This document shows positions 49,750 to 58,820 of a stretch of DNA of 64,000 bases, piece by piece (position 1 is the first letter of the stretch; each line of letters begins with the position of its first letter). The notes below the pieces were generated by a model. That model had not been told where the DNA came from. It made no database searches and saw only the letters and a list, made by a program, of their open reading frames with translations. This DNA is from VRUE01 sp963774555 (GTDB lineage Bacteria > Actinomycetota > Thermoleophilia > Solirubrobacterales > 70-9), in NCBI GenBank assembly GCA_963774555.1, contig CAVZFL010000001.1, positions 434,001-498,000 on the forward strand, written 5' to 3'. Made by a program: the position numbers and the translations under genes.

Positions 49750-51328
49750 GCGTGCGGCGGCCAACCTTGATCAGCGGGCCGATCCCCTCGCGCAGGGCGT
49801 TGGTGCGGACGGCCCCCTTGCCGTAGAGCAGCTTGGCCGAGGCGCGCACCGCTTCGCCCAGCGTCTCGTCGTAGGGGTGCCACCAGAAGTCGCGGGTCAT
49901 CCCCGGCTCCCAGGAGTTCATCTTGACGTTGACGCACTCATAGAAGCCGAATTTGGAGTGCGAGCGGCCGACGCCTGAGTCCTTGACCCCTCCCCAGGCG
50001 CACTGGCAGGCGCCGTGGCTGAAGGAGTGGTCGTTGACCCAGACCATGCCCGACTCGATCCGGCGGGCGATCCGCTCGCCCTTCTGGCGGTCCTTGGTCC
50101 AGACCGAGGCGCCGAGGCCGAACTCGGAGTCGTTGGCGAGGTCGATCGCCTCCTGCTCGGAGTCGACGACGACGATCGGCAGCACCGGGCCGAAGATCTC
50201 CTCGCGCATGATCCGCATCTCGTGGGTGACCCCGGTGAGGACGGTGGGGGCGACGAACTTGCCGGAGAGGCCGGGGACCTCGGTCGGGCCGCCGCAGAGC
50301 CTGGTCGCGCCGGAGGCCTCGGCGTCGGCGATCAGGTCGACGACGATCTCGTACTGGCCGTCGGAGGTCATCGGGCCGATCTCGGTGTCCCACTGCATCG
50401 GCTCGCCGAGCTGCAGCTTCTTCGCCTCGGCGGCGACGCCCTCGACGAAGCGCTCGGCGACCTCGCGCACCACGTAGACCCGCTCGATCCCCGAGCAGGT
50501 CTGGCCTGCGTTGGCGAAGCCGCCCCAGACGGCGCCGGAGATCGCCTTGGGCAGGTCGGCGTCGGCGCAGACGATCATCGGGTCCTTGCCGCCGAGCTCG
50601 AGCACCGAGCCCTTGAGGCGTTCTGCGCAGACGGCGCCGACCTTGCGGCCCACCTCGACCGAGCCGGTGAAGAAGATCTTGCCCGCGCTCGACTTGGCCA
50701 GCGCGTCGCCGACCGCGCCGCCGCCGTGGACGACGCGGATCAGGCCCTCGGGCAGGCCACCCTTCTCGAAGACGCGGCGGATCGCCTCGCCCAGCAGGGG
50801 GGTCAGGCTGGCCGGCTTGAGCACGACCCCGTTGCCGGCCATCAGCGCGATCGCGACCTCGCCGAAGGGGATCGACCAGGGGTAGTTCCATGGCGCGATC
50901 ACGCCGACTACGCCGATCGGCTCGTAGGTGAAGCGGCTTTTCTTGCTCATCAGGAAGGACTGGCTCATCCGCACCTTCTCGGCGGCGAGGATCTTGGGGC
51001 CGGCCTTGGCGCACCAGTGGAGGGCGTCGACGGTGGGCAGGAGCTCCATCGTGTAGGCCTCGGCGCGGGGCTTGCCCTGCTCCTTGACGAGCAGTTCGGC
51101 GATCTCGTCGATCTCGTCGAGGAGGGCGTCGGCGGCGCGCTTCATGTAGCGGGCGCGGTCCTGCAGTGACAGCTCGGCCCAGGCGGGTTGGATGCGGGCG
51201 ACGTCATCGACGACTGCCTGGACTTGGTCCGGGGTGATCGTGGCTACGGAGCCGACTAGCTCGCCGGTGGCGGGGTTGAAGGACTCGAGGGTGGACTGGG
51301 CCGGGGGGGACTGCGTTGCGCTCTCCAT
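49736..51328 (-). CDS. Aldehyde dehydrogenase (succinate-semialdehyde type)
   Basis: 530 residues. NAD(P)-dependent ALDH: IAPWNYPWSIPFGEV, VLKPASLTPL, FTGSVEVGRKVG, catalytic Glu in VLELGGKDP and catalytic Cys in GQTCSGIERVY; C-terminus SGVGRSHSKFGFYEC. Converts an aldehyde to the acid in the cytosol; the exact substrate is not clear. Confidence 0.9.
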   Translation of the reverse strand: MESATQSPPAQSTLESFNPATGELVGSVATITPDQVQAVVDDVARIQPAWAELSLQDRARYMKRAADALLDEIDEIAELLVKEQGKPRAEAYTMELLPTVDALHWCAKAGPKILAAEKVRMSQSFLMSKKSRFTYEPIGVVGVIAPWNYPWSIPFGEVAIALMAGNGVVLKPASLTPLLGEAIRRVFEKGGLPEGLIRVVHGGGAVGDALAKSSAGKIFFTGSVEVGRKVGAVCAERLKGSVLELGGKDPMIVCADADLPKAISGAVWGGFANAGQTCSGIERVYVVREVAERFVEGVAAEAKKLQLGEPMQWDTEIGPMTSDGQYEIVVDLIADAEASGATRLCGGPTEVPGLSGKFVAPTVLTGVTHEMRIMREEIFGPVLPIVVVDSEQEAIDLANDSEFGLGASVWTKDRQKGERIARRIESGMVWVNDHSFSHGACQCAWGGVKDSGVGRSHSKFGFYECVNVKMNSWEPGMTRDFWWHPYDETLGEAVRASAKLLYGKGAVRTNALREGIGPLIKVGRRTLKKK

Positions 51329-51341
51329 GGGGTCAGTGTAA

Positions 51342-51480
51342 AGGGGATCGGGGGAGGTCTCGGGGTGCCTATGTTCGCTTCGCTGGCGCTCCGCTCACCA
51401 AGATGGAGCCGCTTCGCGGCTGATGGTCACCTTGCCGGGGGCCGCTTCGCGAGGCACCCCGAGACCTCCCCCGATCCCCT
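51342..51480. repeat. Long perfect inverted repeat, 29-bp arms, upstream of rarA
   Basis: Arms 51342-51370 and 51452-51480 are exact reverse complements, enclosing 81 bp with a smaller hairpin (CCGC-TTC-GCGG). It fills almost all the space between the divergent aldehyde dehydrogenase and rarA starts. Confidence 0.92.
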
Positions 51481-51493
51481 CATACTGAGCGCA

Positions 51494-52852
51494 GTGGCTG
51501 ATCGGCTATTCGATACGGGCGACGACTCCTCGGCTGGGGTTCCTGCAGCTGAAGCACCTTTGGCGGTGCGCATGCGGCCGCGGAGTCTCGATGAGCTTGT
51601 CGGGCAGGAGCACGTGCTTGGGGAGGGGTCCGCTCTGCGGACGGCTGTCGAAAGTGGTCATCCCCACAGCGCGATTCTCTATGGGCCGCCCGGAGCGGGA
51701 AAGACCACCCTTGCGCGTATAGCTGCGGCAGGAGCCGAGGGTGCTTTCGAGGAGGAGTCGGCGGTTAATGCGGGGCGGGCTGAGGTTCGGGCGGTGATTG
51801 AGCGGGCTCGGGAGCGGAGGCAGACGAGCGGCAGGCCCACGGTGTTGTTTCTCGACGAGATTCATCGCTTCAACAAGGCGCAGCAGGATGCGTTGCTGCC
51901 GGCGGTGGAGGAAGGGCTGCTGACGCTGATTGGGGCGACTACGGAGAACCCTTACTTCGAGGTGAACTCGGCGTTGCTGTCGAGGTGTCAGATCTATGAG
52001 TTGCGGCCGCTCGACGCTGCTCAGATAGAAGAGCTGTTGCGGCGGGCGTTGGCCGATCCGCAGCGGGGGCTGGTCGATCCGCCCCCGGTCGAGGACGCGG
52101 CGCTGGCGATGCTCGCCCACCGCAGCGGCGGCGACGCCCGCGTCGCCCTCTCCGCCCTGGAGCGGGCGGTCGAGCGCGCATCCGACTTTGACCCCGCTGG
52201 AGGTGGGTCAAAGTCGGATGCGATCGACGTGGCCGCGATCGAGGATGCGCTGCAGCGCAAGGCGCTCGACTATGACCGGCAGGGGGACCGCCACTACGAC
52301 TTCGTCTCGGCCTGGATCAAGGCGACGCGGGGCTCCGATGTGGATGCGTCTCTCTACTACCTGGCGGTGATGCTGGAGGGCGGCGAGGACCCGCGCTTCA
52401 TCGCACGGCGCATGGTGATCCTCGCTTCCGAGGACATAGGCAATGCCGATCCGCAGGCGCTGCTCGTTGCCGACGCAGCGGCGCGCGCCGTGGACCGGGT
52501 CGGGTTGCCCGAGTGCGCGCTCAACCTCGCTCAGGCCGCCGTCTACCTGGCGCTGGCGCCGAAGTCGAACGCCTCCTACAAAGGTCTCGGTGCCGCCCGC
52601 GCAGAGGTGCGGGAGAACGGTGCGAAGACACCACCCGACTACCTGCGCGACGCCCACTACCCCGGGGCGAAGTCGCTCGGCCGCGGCGAGGGCTACCGCT
52701 ACGCACACGACGAGCCGGGCGGGGTCAGCGATCAGCCGCTGCTGCCCGATGAGCTTGCCGCCAAGCGCTTCTACAAGCCCACCGACCGAGGCTTCGAGGC
52801 CGAGCTCAGCCGTCGCCTGGAGGAGCTTCGGATGAGATTCGGACGAGCCTGA
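51494..52852 (+). CDS. rarA: Replication-associated recombination protein A (MgsA/RarA AAA+ ATPase)
   Basis: 452 residues from GTG 51494 (MADRLFDTG), 13 bp after the inverted repeat. AAA+ core: RPRSLDELVGQEHVLG, Walker A GPPGAGKTT (Lys70), Walker B FLDEIHRFNKAQQDALL, sensor 1 GATTENPYFEVNSALLSR. C-terminal oligomerisation domain with YDFVSAWIKATRGSDVDASLYYLA, ILASEDIGNADP and YPGAKSLGRGEGYRYAHDEPGG. Acts at stalled replication forks. An 18-bp inverted repeat (52177-52222) in frame encodes ASDFDPAGGGSKSDAI between the AAA+ lid and the C-terminal domain. Confidence 0.95.
   Translation: MADRLFDTGDDSSAGVPAAEAPLAVRMRPRSLDELVGQEHVLGEGSALRTAVESGHPHSAILYGPPGAGKTTLARIAAAGAEGAFEEESAVNAGRAEVRAVIERARERRQTSGRPTVLFLDEIHRFNKAQQDALLPAVEEGLLTLIGATTENPYFEVNSALLSRCQIYELRPLDAAQIEELLRRALADPQRGLVDPPPVEDAALAMLAHRSGGDARVALSALERAVERASDFDPAGGGSKSDAIDVAAIEDALQRKALDYDRQGDRHYDFVSAWIKATRGSDVDASLYYLAVMLEGGEDPRFIARRMVILASEDIGNADPQALLVADAAARAVDRVGLPECALNLAQAAVYLALAPKSNASYKGLGAARAEVRENGAKTPPDYLRDAHYPGAKSLGRGEGYRYAHDEPGGVSDQPLLPDELAAKRFYKPTDRGFEAELSRRLEELRMRFGRA
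52177..52222. repeat. Perfect inverted repeat inside rarA, 18-bp arms, 10-nt loop
   Basis: Arms 52177-52194 and 52205-52222 are exact reverse complements; loop CGCTGGAGGT. In frame; same architecture (arms near 20 bp, 10-nt loop) as the repeat in thiL but unrelated in sequence. Confidence 0.9.
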
Positions 52853-53062
52853 GTCAGGCGCAACTTCCTAAAGATGTGGGTGTTTCAATGGGCGGCTTTC
52901 CAAGCTAGAGCCAGGGAGAGCCGACACACCCACCGGGGGCCTGGACTGGGGGCCTCCGGTGGGGACCTAAACGGGGGAACACAGGGGGAACGGTATTGCG
53001 CCTGGGACTGGGCGCATTACCGCGTTCGGAGTGCGGCTTCCTCACTCCTCTATCGTCCGTTC

Positions 53063-53857
53063 ATGGCTTCGGACAAGCTGCGACTCGGCGGCATGGCCTT
53101 GCGCAACGGGTTGCTGATCCACGGGCCCACCCATTGGGCCGCCGCCGTCCGCCGGCCCGATGGCTCCCTCGAAGTCGCCTCCGAGCGCAAGCCGGAACTG
53201 GCGCCCGGACTGGCGGCGAAACTGCCCGGCCTGCGCGGGCCGCTGAAATTGGCCGAGGCGCTTGCGGTGCTGCCACTTGTGCGGCGACGGATGACCTCGG
53301 CGCGGCTGCCCTTCGAGGACTGGCGGGTCGTCGCCGCGATCGGGACGACGCTGCTCGCCACCTCGGCGCTGCGCAGGCGCTTCGGCAGCTCCGCCTTGCG
53401 CGAGGGCGCGGTGCAGGCGATCGGGGCGATTCCCGCCCTCGTCGCGCTGCTCGACCGTGACCTCGCCGCCTACCACGGGGTCGAGCACAAGGCGATCGCC
53501 GCCTACGAGCAGGGGATCGACGATCCGGCCGGGGTGCCGAAGGAGCACGACCGCTGCGGCTCGAATCTGCTCGCCCCGATGATGCTGCTCTCGGCCGGCG
53601 GCACGGTGATGCTGGAGCGGCTGGTCGACCGTCCCGGCCCGGCGGCGCGGGCGATCGTCGGGCTCGGTGGCGCCTCGATCGCGGTCGAGATGTTCGCCTG
53701 GAGCGATCGCCACCACGGCGACCCGCTGGCCGAGGCCTTCCACACGCCGGGCCGCGAGATCCAGCGGCTGGTCGCGACCAAGGAGCCGACGCCGGAGCAG
53801 CTCGAGGTCGGCGTCGCCGCCCTGGCCGAGATCCTCCGGGCCGAGAACGCCGCGTAG
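53063..53857 (+). CDS. DUF1385-family membrane protein
   Basis: 264 residues from ATG 53063. Family features: GGMALRNGLLIHGPTHWAAAVRRPDG near the N-terminus and YHGVEHKAIAAYEQG with further His/Asp residues (AWSDRHHGDPLAEAF), suggesting a metal site, with TM helices between. Function not established. The 210 bp upstream of the gene contain G-rich, structured sequence but no ORF. Confidence 0.85.
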   Translation: MASDKLRLGGMALRNGLLIHGPTHWAAAVRRPDGSLEVASERKPELAPGLAAKLPGLRGPLKLAEALAVLPLVRRRMTSARLPFEDWRVVAAIGTTLLATSALRRRFGSSALREGAVQAIGAIPALVALLDRDLAAYHGVEHKAIAAYEQGIDDPAGVPKEHDRCGSNLLAPMMLLSAGGTVMLERLVDRPGPAARAIVGLGGASIAVEMFAWSDRHHGDPLAEAFHTPGREIQRLVATKEPTPEQLEVGVAALAEILRAENAA

Positions 53858-53869
53858 ACTGCCGCCCTC

Positions 53870-54283
53870 GTGTTCGCAAGGATCGACCACATCGGCATCG
53901 CCGTCGAGGACATCGACGCCGCCCTGCCGCTCTACGCGGAGAGCTTCGGCATGGAGCTGAGCCTGCGCGAAACGGTCGAGGAGCAGGGCGTCGAGGCGGC
54001 GCTGCTGAACGTCGGCGAGGGCCACGTCGAGCTGATGGCCCCGACCGGCCCCGACACCCCCGTCGGCAAGTTCCTCGCCAAGCGCGGCGTCGGCCTGCAC
54101 CACGTCGCCTACGCGGTCGACGACATCGACTCGACCCTGGAGCAGTTGGCGACGAGTGGGCTGGAGCTGATCGATGCAAAAGCGCGGGCCGGGATCGGCG
54201 GCAGCCGGGTCGCCTTCCTGCAGCCCCGCTCGACCGGGCGGGTGCTGACCGAGATCGTCGAACCGGCAGGAGGAGGTCACTGA
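53870..54283 (+). CDS. mce: Methylmalonyl-CoA epimerase
   Basis: 137 residues from GTG 53870. VOC fold: ARIDHIGIAVEDIDAALPLYAESFGMEL, then GHVELMAPTGPDTPVGKFLAKRGVGLHHVAYAVDDID and VLTEIVEP, with His, His and Glu metal ligands. Interconverts methylmalonyl-CoA epimers in propionate metabolism. Starts 12 bp after the DUF1385 gene. Confidence 0.92.
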   Translation: MFARIDHIGIAVEDIDAALPLYAESFGMELSLRETVEEQGVEAALLNVGEGHVELMAPTGPDTPVGKFLAKRGVGLHHVAYAVDDIDSTLEQLATSGLELIDAKARAGIGGSRVAFLQPRSTGRVLTEIVEPAGGGH

Positions 54284-54492
54284 TGGCTGACGTACAGAAG
54301 GTCGAGATCGGTTTTGAGGGCGGCCAGGTGATCGCCGTCCGCCTCGGCGAGGACGAGCTAAAGGAGCTGCGCAAGCAGGTCGAGAAGGGCGGCTGGCGCG
54401 ACGTCAAAACCGAGGACGGCGAGCTCGCCCTCTACCTTGGCAAGGTCTCCTTCATCAGAATCGACTCGGGCGCAAGCCGAGTCGGCTTCTGA
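54283..54492 (+). CDS. Small conserved-looking protein, unknown
   Basis: 69 residues; start overlaps the epimerase stop (TGATG). VQKVEIGFEGGQVIAVRLGEDELKELRKQVEKGGWRDVKTEDGELALYLGKVSFIRID reads like a small beta-alpha-beta domain. Between the epimerase and a methyltransferase in one transcript. Function unknown. Confidence 0.75.
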   Translation: MADVQKVEIGFEGGQVIAVRLGEDELKELRKQVEKGGWRDVKTEDGELALYLGKVSFIRIDSGASRVGF

Positions 54493-54499
54493 GGACGCG

Positions 54500-55129
54500 A
54501 TGAGATTCAGGACGGCGCTTGGCCTGACCGCGGCGGCGGTCGGCGGCGCGGCGCTCTGGTGGCGCAAGAACCCGTCGGCCTGTCCTTACGGCCAGCGCTT
54601 CTGGGTCGAAGCGCCGCACCCGATCATCACCCGTGACCGCCTGCGCTCGGTGCTGCGCCCAGAGCCGGGCGAGCGCATCCTCGAGATCGGCCCCGGCGTC
54701 GGCTACTACACCCTCGACATGGCCGAGTGGGTCGGCCCCGAGGGCAAGGTCGAGATCTTCGACCTCCAGCAGGAGTTCCTCGACCACACCACGCAGCGCG
54801 CCACCGAGCGCGGCCTGACCAACGTGATCCCCACCCAGGGCGACGCCACCGCCCTTCCCTACGAGGACGCTTCGATCGACGCCGTCGTCCTCACCGCCGT
54901 CCTCGGCGAGATCCCCGATCCGGTCGCCGCCCTGCGCGAGATCCAGCGCGTGCTCCGGCCCAGTGGCCGCCTGGTCGTGGGCGAGCTGTTCGGCGACCCT
55001 CACTTCACGACCCAGGCAGCGCTGGTGCAACAGGCGTCCGAAGCCGGTCTCCGGGGGGAGAGCCGCTCCGGTAACTGGTTCGGTTATTTTTACCGTCTGG
55101 TGCCGGGCGAACTTAACAATCCTCGCTGA
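54500..55129 (+). CDS. Membrane-anchored SAM-dependent methyltransferase
   Basis: 209 residues from ATG 54500. Short N-terminal hydrophobic anchor (TALGLTAAAVGGAALWW), then motif I ILEIGPGVGYYTLDMA, VEIFDLQQEFLDH, DAVVLTAVLGEI and VLRPSGRLVVGEL. UbiE/arsenite-methyltransferase-like; substrate unknown, possibly a lipid or quinone. Confidence 0.87.
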   Translation: MRFRTALGLTAAAVGGAALWWRKNPSACPYGQRFWVEAPHPIITRDRLRSVLRPEPGERILEIGPGVGYYTLDMAEWVGPEGKVEIFDLQQEFLDHTTQRATERGLTNVIPTQGDATALPYEDASIDAVVLTAVLGEIPDPVAALREIQRVLRPSGRLVVGELFGDPHFTTQAALVQQASEAGLRGESRSGNWFGYFYRLVPGELNNPR

Positions 55130-55132
55130 GCG

Positions 55133-56233
55133 ATGAGATTGCGCTTGGAGATCGCCGCGACGGCGGCCACGATCGTTTCCATCGCTTTCGGGGCCGCCCC
55201 CGTTGCCCTTGGTGCGGTCGAACCGCCACCGCCGCAGATCGAAGTCCTCTCTCCCGAAAAGATCGAAGTCTCGGCCGACAAGACGGAAACCGTCGAAGTC
55301 CTCATACGCAATGCCGGTGGATCGCCGATCGTGGTCGGCTTCGAAGTGAACGGTGAATACGCACCCGAAGTCACTCCCGAAAGCGGCGAGGTGCTCGGCT
55401 ACAGCGTGAGGAGATTCTCGCTCAATTTCACGCCGACGACCGCGGGCAAGGAGGTTTCAGGCGAGCTAATTGCGTCTGGTAAAGATACGGCCCCCGCCGG
55501 CATCGCCTTTTCATCCTCGACCAAGCAGGCGACGCCGTGGTGGATCTACGCGATCCTGTTCGCCTCGCTGGCCGCCGCTCTACTGCTGGTATCGGTCCGC
55601 TGGTTTATCGGCGAGTACCCTCGCAAAGCCACTCTTACGGGACGCATCGGACCGGCCAACTGGGACTTTACGAAGAGCTGGGGGTCGACTCTGACTGCTG
55701 TCGGCGCCCTGCTCGGCACGATCATTGCCGCCAGCGTCCTCCCCGACAAGACCGTTGTGCCGAAAACGACCTACGCCGGCCTCAACCTCTTCTTCGGCGC
55801 CCTGATCGTGATCGCCCCATTCATCTACACGGCGACTCAAACCGCCGCGCCCTTTCACCGCACCAAGACCGTCAAAGAGCCGCAGTTCCAGGGGTATGTC
55901 TGGTCGTTCTTGCTCGCGACGGCGCTCACACTGTGGGCGGTGCTCGGCGAGCTCGGTTCGATCCTCGCGGTCTTCAATGAGATCCGCGTCGGTGGGACGA
56001 TGCCCCAGGTCACACTCTGGATCCTCGCGGTTCTCCTCGCAATCAGCGCCGTCCTGCTCCTGCAAATGAGTTGGAGGCGGATCGGGACGATCGTCGAGTT
56101 CCAGAGCGACAGAAAAAAGCAGCGCAAACGACAGCTCGAGCTGAATCCGCAGCGGCTGGCGGGCCTGGTCGCAGAAGACACCCCGGGCGAGACGACGGTC
56201 GAGCCCGAGCTGCCCAGTTGGTCGCTTCTCTAG
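55133..56233 (+). CDS. Membrane protein with N-terminal extracytoplasmic beta-sandwich, unknown
   Basis: 366 residues. Signal peptide, then an Ig-like domain (IEVLSPEKIEVSADKTETVEVLIRNAGGSPIVVGFEVNG.. RFSLNFTPTTAGKEVSGELIASG), then at least five TM helices beginning at WWIYAILFASLAAALLLVSV and a basic cytoplasmic tail (RKKQRKRQLELNPQRL). Uses GAA frequently, like the 15-23 kb secreted genes. No family recognised. Confidence 0.8.
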   Translation: MRLRLEIAATAATIVSIAFGAAPVALGAVEPPPPQIEVLSPEKIEVSADKTETVEVLIRNAGGSPIVVGFEVNGEYAPEVTPESGEVLGYSVRRFSLNFTPTTAGKEVSGELIASGKDTAPAGIAFSSSTKQATPWWIYAILFASLAAALLLVSVRWFIGEYPRKATLTGRIGPANWDFTKSWGSTLTAVGALLGTIIAASVLPDKTVVPKTTYAGLNLFFGALIVIAPFIYTATQTAAPFHRTKTVKEPQFQGYVWSFLLATALTLWAVLGELGSILAVFNEIRVGGTMPQVTLWILAVLLAISAVLLLQMSWRRIGTIVEFQSDRKKQRKRQLELNPQRLAGLVAEDTPGETTVEPELPSWSLL

Positions 56234-57195
56234 GCCAGCGCAGTCCAGAGCCGGTCCTCGGCCTCGGCGACCCGGTGGGCGGCGCGATCGATCTCGCGCC
56301 AGAGAGCGGGGTCGGGATCGTCGCGCTCGCTCGCCGCGTGGAAGGCGGCGGCGAGCTCCGTCCAGCGCGAGGCAGCCTCGCCTGCCAGCGGCGCCTCAGG
56401 CCGGCCGGCCTGCTCGAGGAAGCGCGAGTACATCAGGCGGAAGGCGCCGCCACCGGTGCCGCGGCGCTCGATCACCTGGTAGCCGAAGCGGGCGCACCAC
56501 TGCCAGTCCTCGGCCACCTCGGGCCAGCTGCCGGCCTCCGCGCCGAGGCGCTCGACCGCGCCGAGGCCGGAGAACTCGCGGAACTCGGATTCGACCATCG
56601 CCCTGGCAGCGCGCTCGATCGCCGCCGGGATCGCCGCCCGCAGCTGCTCCTGGCTGACCGGTCCCGCCGCCGTGAACATGTGGCCCGAGAGGGGGTAGGC
56701 GGGGTGCTGACTGTGACGCGCCCGGTCCAGGTCGGCAAGCGGCGTGGTCATCTGTAGCTGCTCGAAGCCGGTGTCGGAGAGGTGGGCGAACTGCTCGTCG
56801 TAGCCGGCGAGGACCACGGCGTGGCCGGGAAAGTGGGCCGAGTTGCCGTAGTGGTCGAGGTAGTAGAGGTCGGTGAGCAGCAGCACAGGCTGGCCGGCGT
56901 CGACCTCTGCCCGCGCCGCCTCCCAGGCGCCGTCGTCTCCTTGGTCGAAGGTGCACAGCTCCAGCGCCGCCCCGGTCAGCTCGGCGAAGTTCTCCTCCAG
57001 CCGCGCCGTGCGGCCGTTGAACCAGCGGCTGGGCGAGGCGTCCTCGAGCGCGACGTAGTAGAAGCAGGCGCCGGCGCCGAGGCCGAATGCCATCTCCTCG
57101 CTGATCTCGGCGCCGTGGAAGGCGAGGAGGTTGCGCAGGGCGGTGGAGCCGCAGTGGTGGCCGGGGGTGTGGGTGTAGCCGGGGACCGAGGGCAT
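56230..57195 (-). CDS. BtrH-like / DUF4872 protein
   Basis: 321 residues from ATG 57195 (MPSVPGYTHTPGHHCGSTALRNLL); the frame is open to 57261 but that region also contains the divergent PAP2 start. The N-terminal half resembles the BtrH_N cysteine-peptidase/acyltransferase-like domain (HHCGSTALRN..GLGAGACFYYVA.., DQGDDGAWEAARAEVDAGQPVLLLTDLYYLDHYGNSAHFPGHAVVLAGYDE), the C-terminal half DUF4872. Acyl transfer or amide-bond chemistry is plausible; no natural-product cluster surrounds it. Confidence 0.8.
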   Translation of the reverse strand: MPSVPGYTHTPGHHCGSTALRNLLAFHGAEISEEMAFGLGAGACFYYVALEDASPSRWFNGRTARLEENFAELTGAALELCTFDQGDDGAWEAARAEVDAGQPVLLLTDLYYLDHYGNSAHFPGHAVVLAGYDEQFAHLSDTGFEQLQMTTPLADLDRARHSQHPAYPLSGHMFTAAGPVSQEQLRAAIPAAIERAARAMVESEFREFSGLGAVERLGAEAGSWPEVAEDWQWCARFGYQVIERRGTGGGAFRLMYSRFLEQAGRPEAPLAGEAASRWTELAAAFHAASERDDPDPALWREIDRAAHRVAEAEDRLWTALA

Positions 57196-57241
57196 TTGGT
57201 GGGACGGATATTGACTGAGAGACCTATCCTGCCTCCCCGCC

Positions 57242-57736
57242 ATGCACGAACTGGATCTCAAGCTCCTCCACTCGATGCGAACCCGCTGTCACTCCCCCGG
57301 TCTGGAGAGGGCTGCGAAGGCCCTGGGGAAGGCCGGGAACAACGGCGGGATCTGGGTGGTGCTCTGCCTCCTCATCCTGGCAGCAACCGATTCGAATGGC
57401 GAAGCGTGGTTCGTCTGTGCCCTGCTGGCGCCGATTGCCATAGCGCTCAACTACGTGATCAAGCTGATCGTCAAGCGGCCGCGGCCGGTGCTGGAGGGGT
57501 TGCCGCCGTTGGGCGGGGCGCCGAGCTCGCTGAGCTTTCCCTCGGCGCACGCGACCTCGTCGTTTGCGGTCGCGACTGCGATGACTCGGGTCGATTCGCT
57601 CGGTGCGCTCGCGTTCGTTCTCGCGCTCGCCCTCTCGCTCGGCCGTCCCTACCTCGGCATGCACTACCCGTCCGATGTCCTCGCCGGCGCCCTGCTTGGG
57701 ATCGGCTTGGGCCTGATCGTGCCGCTCTCGCTATGA
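57242..57736 (+). CDS. PAP2-family lipid phosphatase
   Basis: 164 residues, multi-TM. Acid-phosphatase motifs: KLIVKRPRP, FPSAHATS (PSGH-like) and SLGRPYLGMHYPSDVLAG (SRxxxxxHxxxD type). Probably dephosphorylates undecaprenyl-diphosphate or another phospholipid. Confidence 0.9.
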   Translation: MHELDLKLLHSMRTRCHSPGLERAAKALGKAGNNGGIWVVLCLLILAATDSNGEAWFVCALLAPIAIALNYVIKLIVKRPRPVLEGLPPLGGAPSSLSFPSAHATSSFAVATAMTRVDSLGALAFVLALALSLGRPYLGMHYPSDVLAGALLGIGLGLIVPLSL

Positions 57737-57746
57737 GGTCGCCTCG

Positions 57747-58820
57747 ATGAAGGTTGGGATTGTGGGGCTACCCAACGCGGGTAAGTCGACCCTCTTCAAC
57801 GCGCTGACCAGCGGTGGCGCGCAGACCGGGGACTACCCGTTCACGACGATCGAGCCCAACGTGGCGATCGCCGAGGTGCCCGACGAGCGGCTCGAGCGGA
57901 TCGCCGAGACCGTCCGCAGCTCGAAGCTCGAACCGGCGACGATCTTCTTCCACGACATCGCCGGCCTGGTCAAGGGTGCCTCGGAGGGGGAGGGCCTGGG
58001 CAACCAGTTCCTCGCCTCGATCCGCGAGACCGACGCGATCTGCCACGTCGTCCGCTGCCACGCCGACTCCGGCGTGCCCCATCCTGATGGCCGCGTCGAC
58101 CCGCTTGCCGACATCGAGACGATTGAGACCGAGCTGGTCCTCTCCGACTACGAGCAGGCCGAGCGTCGCCTGCACCGGGTCGGCAAGGGAGCGAAGTCCG
58201 GCGACGCCGAGGCGATCGCCGAGCGCGATTGGCTGCAGAAGGTGGTCGACGCGCTGGCCGAAGGCAAGCCCGCCCGCTCGGTCCCGGCCCCCGACGCCGC
58301 CGCCCACGGCCCGCGCAACCTGCAGGCGCTGACTTCGAAGCCGATCCTCTACGTCGCCAACGTCGACGAGGGCGACGCCGAGCCGCCGGCGGAGGTGAAG
58401 GCGCACGCCGAGGCGATCGGCGCCGGCGTGGTCGCCGTCAGCGCCCGAATCGAGGGCGAGCTGGCCGAGCTCGACCCGGCCGAAGCGGAGGAGATGCGCG
58501 AGTCCTACGGGGTCGAGGACTCCGGCCTGGCCCGGCTCGTCCGCGCCGCCTACGACCTGCTCGACCTGATCACCTTCTTCACCGCCGGCGAGGGCAAGGA
58601 GGCCGTCGCCCGGCCGCTCCCGCGTGGCTCGACCGCCTGGGAGGCGGCGGGGACGATCCACACCGAGATCCAGGACGCCTTCGTCAAGGCCGAGGCGATC
58701 GGCTGGCAGGAGCTGGTCGAGTGCGGCGGCTACGTCGCCGCCCGCGACAAGGGCCTGCTCCGGGTCGAGGGCCGCGACTACGTTGTGCAGGACGGCGACG
58801 TGATCACGATCAAGGTCTAG
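57747..58820 (+). CDS. ychF: Redox-regulated ribosome-associated ATPase/GTPase YchF
   Basis: 357 residues. OBG-family P-loop VGLPNAGKSTLFNALT, switch region FFHDIAGLVKGASEGEGLGNQFLASIRE, VRCHADSG, a coiled-coil insertion and the C-terminal TGS domain (GDVITIKV end). Typical YchF length. The stop lies in the left arm of a long inverted repeat. Confidence 0.95.
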   Translation: MKVGIVGLPNAGKSTLFNALTSGGAQTGDYPFTTIEPNVAIAEVPDERLERIAETVRSSKLEPATIFFHDIAGLVKGASEGEGLGNQFLASIRETDAICHVVRCHADSGVPHPDGRVDPLADIETIETELVLSDYEQAERRLHRVGKGAKSGDAEAIAERDWLQKVVDALAEGKPARSVPAPDAAAHGPRNLQALTSKPILYVANVDEGDAEPPAEVKAHAEAIGAGVVAVSARIEGELAELDPAEAEEMRESYGVEDSGLARLVRAAYDLLDLITFFTAGEGKEAVARPLPRGSTAWEAAGTIHTEIQDAFVKAEAIGWQELVECGGYVAARDKGLLRVEGRDYVVQDGDVITIKV

